A stretch of 6,106 bases of DNA from Acidobacteriota bacterium (GTDB taxonomy: Bacteria; Acidobacteriota; Vicinamibacteria; Vicinamibacterales; UBA2999): assembly GCA_947478985.1 (NCBI GenBank), contig CANJYC010000123.1, positions 1-6,106 of the forward strand, given 5' to 3'. The notes under the pieces are model-generated. The model searched no databases and was not told where the DNA came from. It worked only from the letters and a program-made list of their open reading frames with translations. This document shows, piece after piece, positions 5,262 to 6,106 of the stretch. The position numbers and the translations under genes are program-made. The first letter of the stretch is position 1. Every line of letters starts with the position of its first letter.

Positions 5262-5270
5262 TGGTATCGT
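5262..5270 (+). promoter_or_regulatory. Possible extended -10 of the nhaR-like gene
   Basis: TGG followed by TATCGT forms an extended -10 pattern (TGN plus 4 of 6 matches). Transcription would then begin within a few bases of ATG 5281, and no ribosome binding site precedes that ATG, so the mRNA may be leaderless or nearly so. No good -35 is seen at 17 nt. Confidence 0.25.
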
Positions 5271-5280
5271 TATTTTCAAT

Positions 5281-6106
5281 ATGGAGTGGCTCAACTACCA
5301 TCACCTGCTGTACTTCTGGACCGTCGTGCGGGAAGGCGGGGTTTCGCGTGCGGCTGAGAAACTGAGGCTGGCACAGCCTACTGTCAGCGCGCAGGTCAAA
5401 CTGCTCGAGGACATGGTGGGCGACAAGCTCTTCGAACGGCAGGGCCGAGGTCTGGTGCTGACCGACGTGGGACGCCTCGTCTACCGCTATGCCGACGAGA
5501 TCTTCGGGATCGGACGCGAGTTACTCGAAACCTTGAAGGGGCGGCCGTCGGGTGGCCGCCCGCTCCCGCTCACGGTCGGCGTGGCGAACGCGGTGCCGAA
5601 GCTCATCGTGCACCGGCTGCTCCAGCCGGCCCTCTCCGCCGAGCAGGCCATTCATCTGGTGTGCCGCGAGGACAGCACCGAGACGCTGCTGGGCGAATTG
5701 GCGACCCACGCCCTCGATGTGGTCATCGCCGACGTGCCGGCACCACCGCACATTCGCGTCAAGGTGTTCAGCCACCTGCTGGGGGAATCGGATACGAGCT
5801 TCTTTGCCGCCGCCCCCCTGGCCACGAAGCTTCGCCGCCGCTTCCCCCGCTCGCTGAACGACGCGCCCGTGTTCCTCCCGACGCCGCACACGGCGCTGCG
5901 CCGCGCGATCGATCAGTGGCTCGAGGCGGAAGACCTTCACCCTCGCGTTGTCGGCGAATTCGACGACTCGGCGCTGATGAAGGCCTTCGGCCAGGCGGGT
6001 CACGCGGCGTTCCCTGCACCGTCGGCAATCGAGGAGGAGGTCGTGCGCCAGTACCGGGTGCACGCGATCGGCCGCGTGACGGCCGTGCGCGAACGCTACT
6101 ATGCCA
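5281..6106 (+). CDS. nhaR: LysR-family transcriptional activator NhaR, 3' end outside window
   Basis: The frame stays open from ATG 5281 to the window edge: 275 residues, where E. coli NhaR has about 301, so roughly the last 25 are missing. The N-terminal winged helix-turn-helix is clear (about 4-62), starting WLNYHHLLYFWTVVREG, with recognition region AAEKLRLAQPTVSAQVKLLE and the NhaR-like KLFERQGRGL and LVYRYADEIF. The effector-binding domain carries NhaR-specific GEFDDSALMKAFG (225-237), almost the same as the E. coli sequence as I recall it. In E. coli NhaR activates the sodium/proton antiporter gene nhaA in response to sodium and also osmC and the pga biofilm genes. No antiporter gene is visible here; the divergent target is the membrane peptide / HPF operon. 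No Shine-Dalgarno precedes the ATG, but the NhaR-like N-terminus begins there. Confidence 0.93.
   Translation, partial: MEWLNYHHLLYFWTVVREGGVSRAAEKLRLAQPTVSAQVKLLEDMVGDKLFERQGRGLVLTDVGRLVYRYADEIFGIGRELLETLKGRPSGGRPLPLTVGVANAVPKLIVHRLLQPALSAEQAIHLVCREDSTETLLGELATHALDVVIADVPAPPHIRVKVFSHLLGESDTSFFAAAPLATKLRRRFPRSLNDAPVFLPTPHTALRRAIDQWLEAEDLHPRVVGEFDDSALMKAFGQAGHAAFPAPSAIEEEVVRQYRVHAIGRVTAVRERYYA

Noticed and set aside
4218..5357. Long plus-strand open frame (379 codons) opposite the HPF operon
   Set aside because: It lies antisense to three genes with clear ribosome binding sites, one of them a recognisable HPF/RaiA-family protein, and runs into the start of nhaR. Its translation is Arg/Pro/Gly-rich with no domain, typical of an antisense frame in GC-rich DNA.

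Overview
The window is high-GC, densely packed bacterial chromosome with short intergenic gaps. The style of the HD-GYP domain, the small secreted protein with GCVQ and VGHTVQV motifs, and the compact HPF/RaiA-like protein suggest an Acidobacteriota-like organism, possibly Vicinamibacteria. That assignment is an inference from protein flavour, not from a marker gene. I see no tRNA, rRNA, CRISPR array, insertion sequence or transposase, and no gene-free stretch over 300 bases.

Left, plus strand (1-2454): a cyclic-di-GMP protein cut by the window edge (HD-GYP, GAF, GGDEF), then after a 15-nt gap an FAD/NAD(P)-binding oxidoreductase of the ferredoxin-NADP reductase type. The HD-GYP half carries Arg in place of the His of the HD dyad, while the GGDEF half keeps its catalytic and inhibitory motifs. 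The protein therefore looks like a cyclase with a damaged or sensory HD-GYP domain.

Middle, minus strand (2587-3999): a single-domain six-helix voltage-gated cation channel with selectivity filter TLEGWVD, and upstream of it a small secreted protein of unknown function. The channel gene sits between two same-orientation copies of a 35-bp element exactly 975 bp apart (30 of 35 positions identical). In each copy the conserved CCAATC is the 3' arm of a hairpin with a 21-nt loop. I do not recognise this element.

Right (4097-6106): a minus-strand operon of a 38-residue one-helix membrane peptide, a 188-residue helical protein and an HPF/RaiA-type ribosome-associated protein, all with clear ribosome binding sites. 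It is transcribed divergently from an NhaR-type LysR regulator that runs off the right edge. The 121-bp divergent gap holds a perfect inverted repeat, TTTGTC-N4-GACAAA, overlapping the -35 hexamer of a candidate operon promoter. This suggests that NhaR controls a membrane-plus-ribosome-hibernation stress operon. NhaR is a sodium-responsive activator in E. coli and a voltage-gated cation channel lies nearby, so a shared ion-stress theme is possible but unproven.
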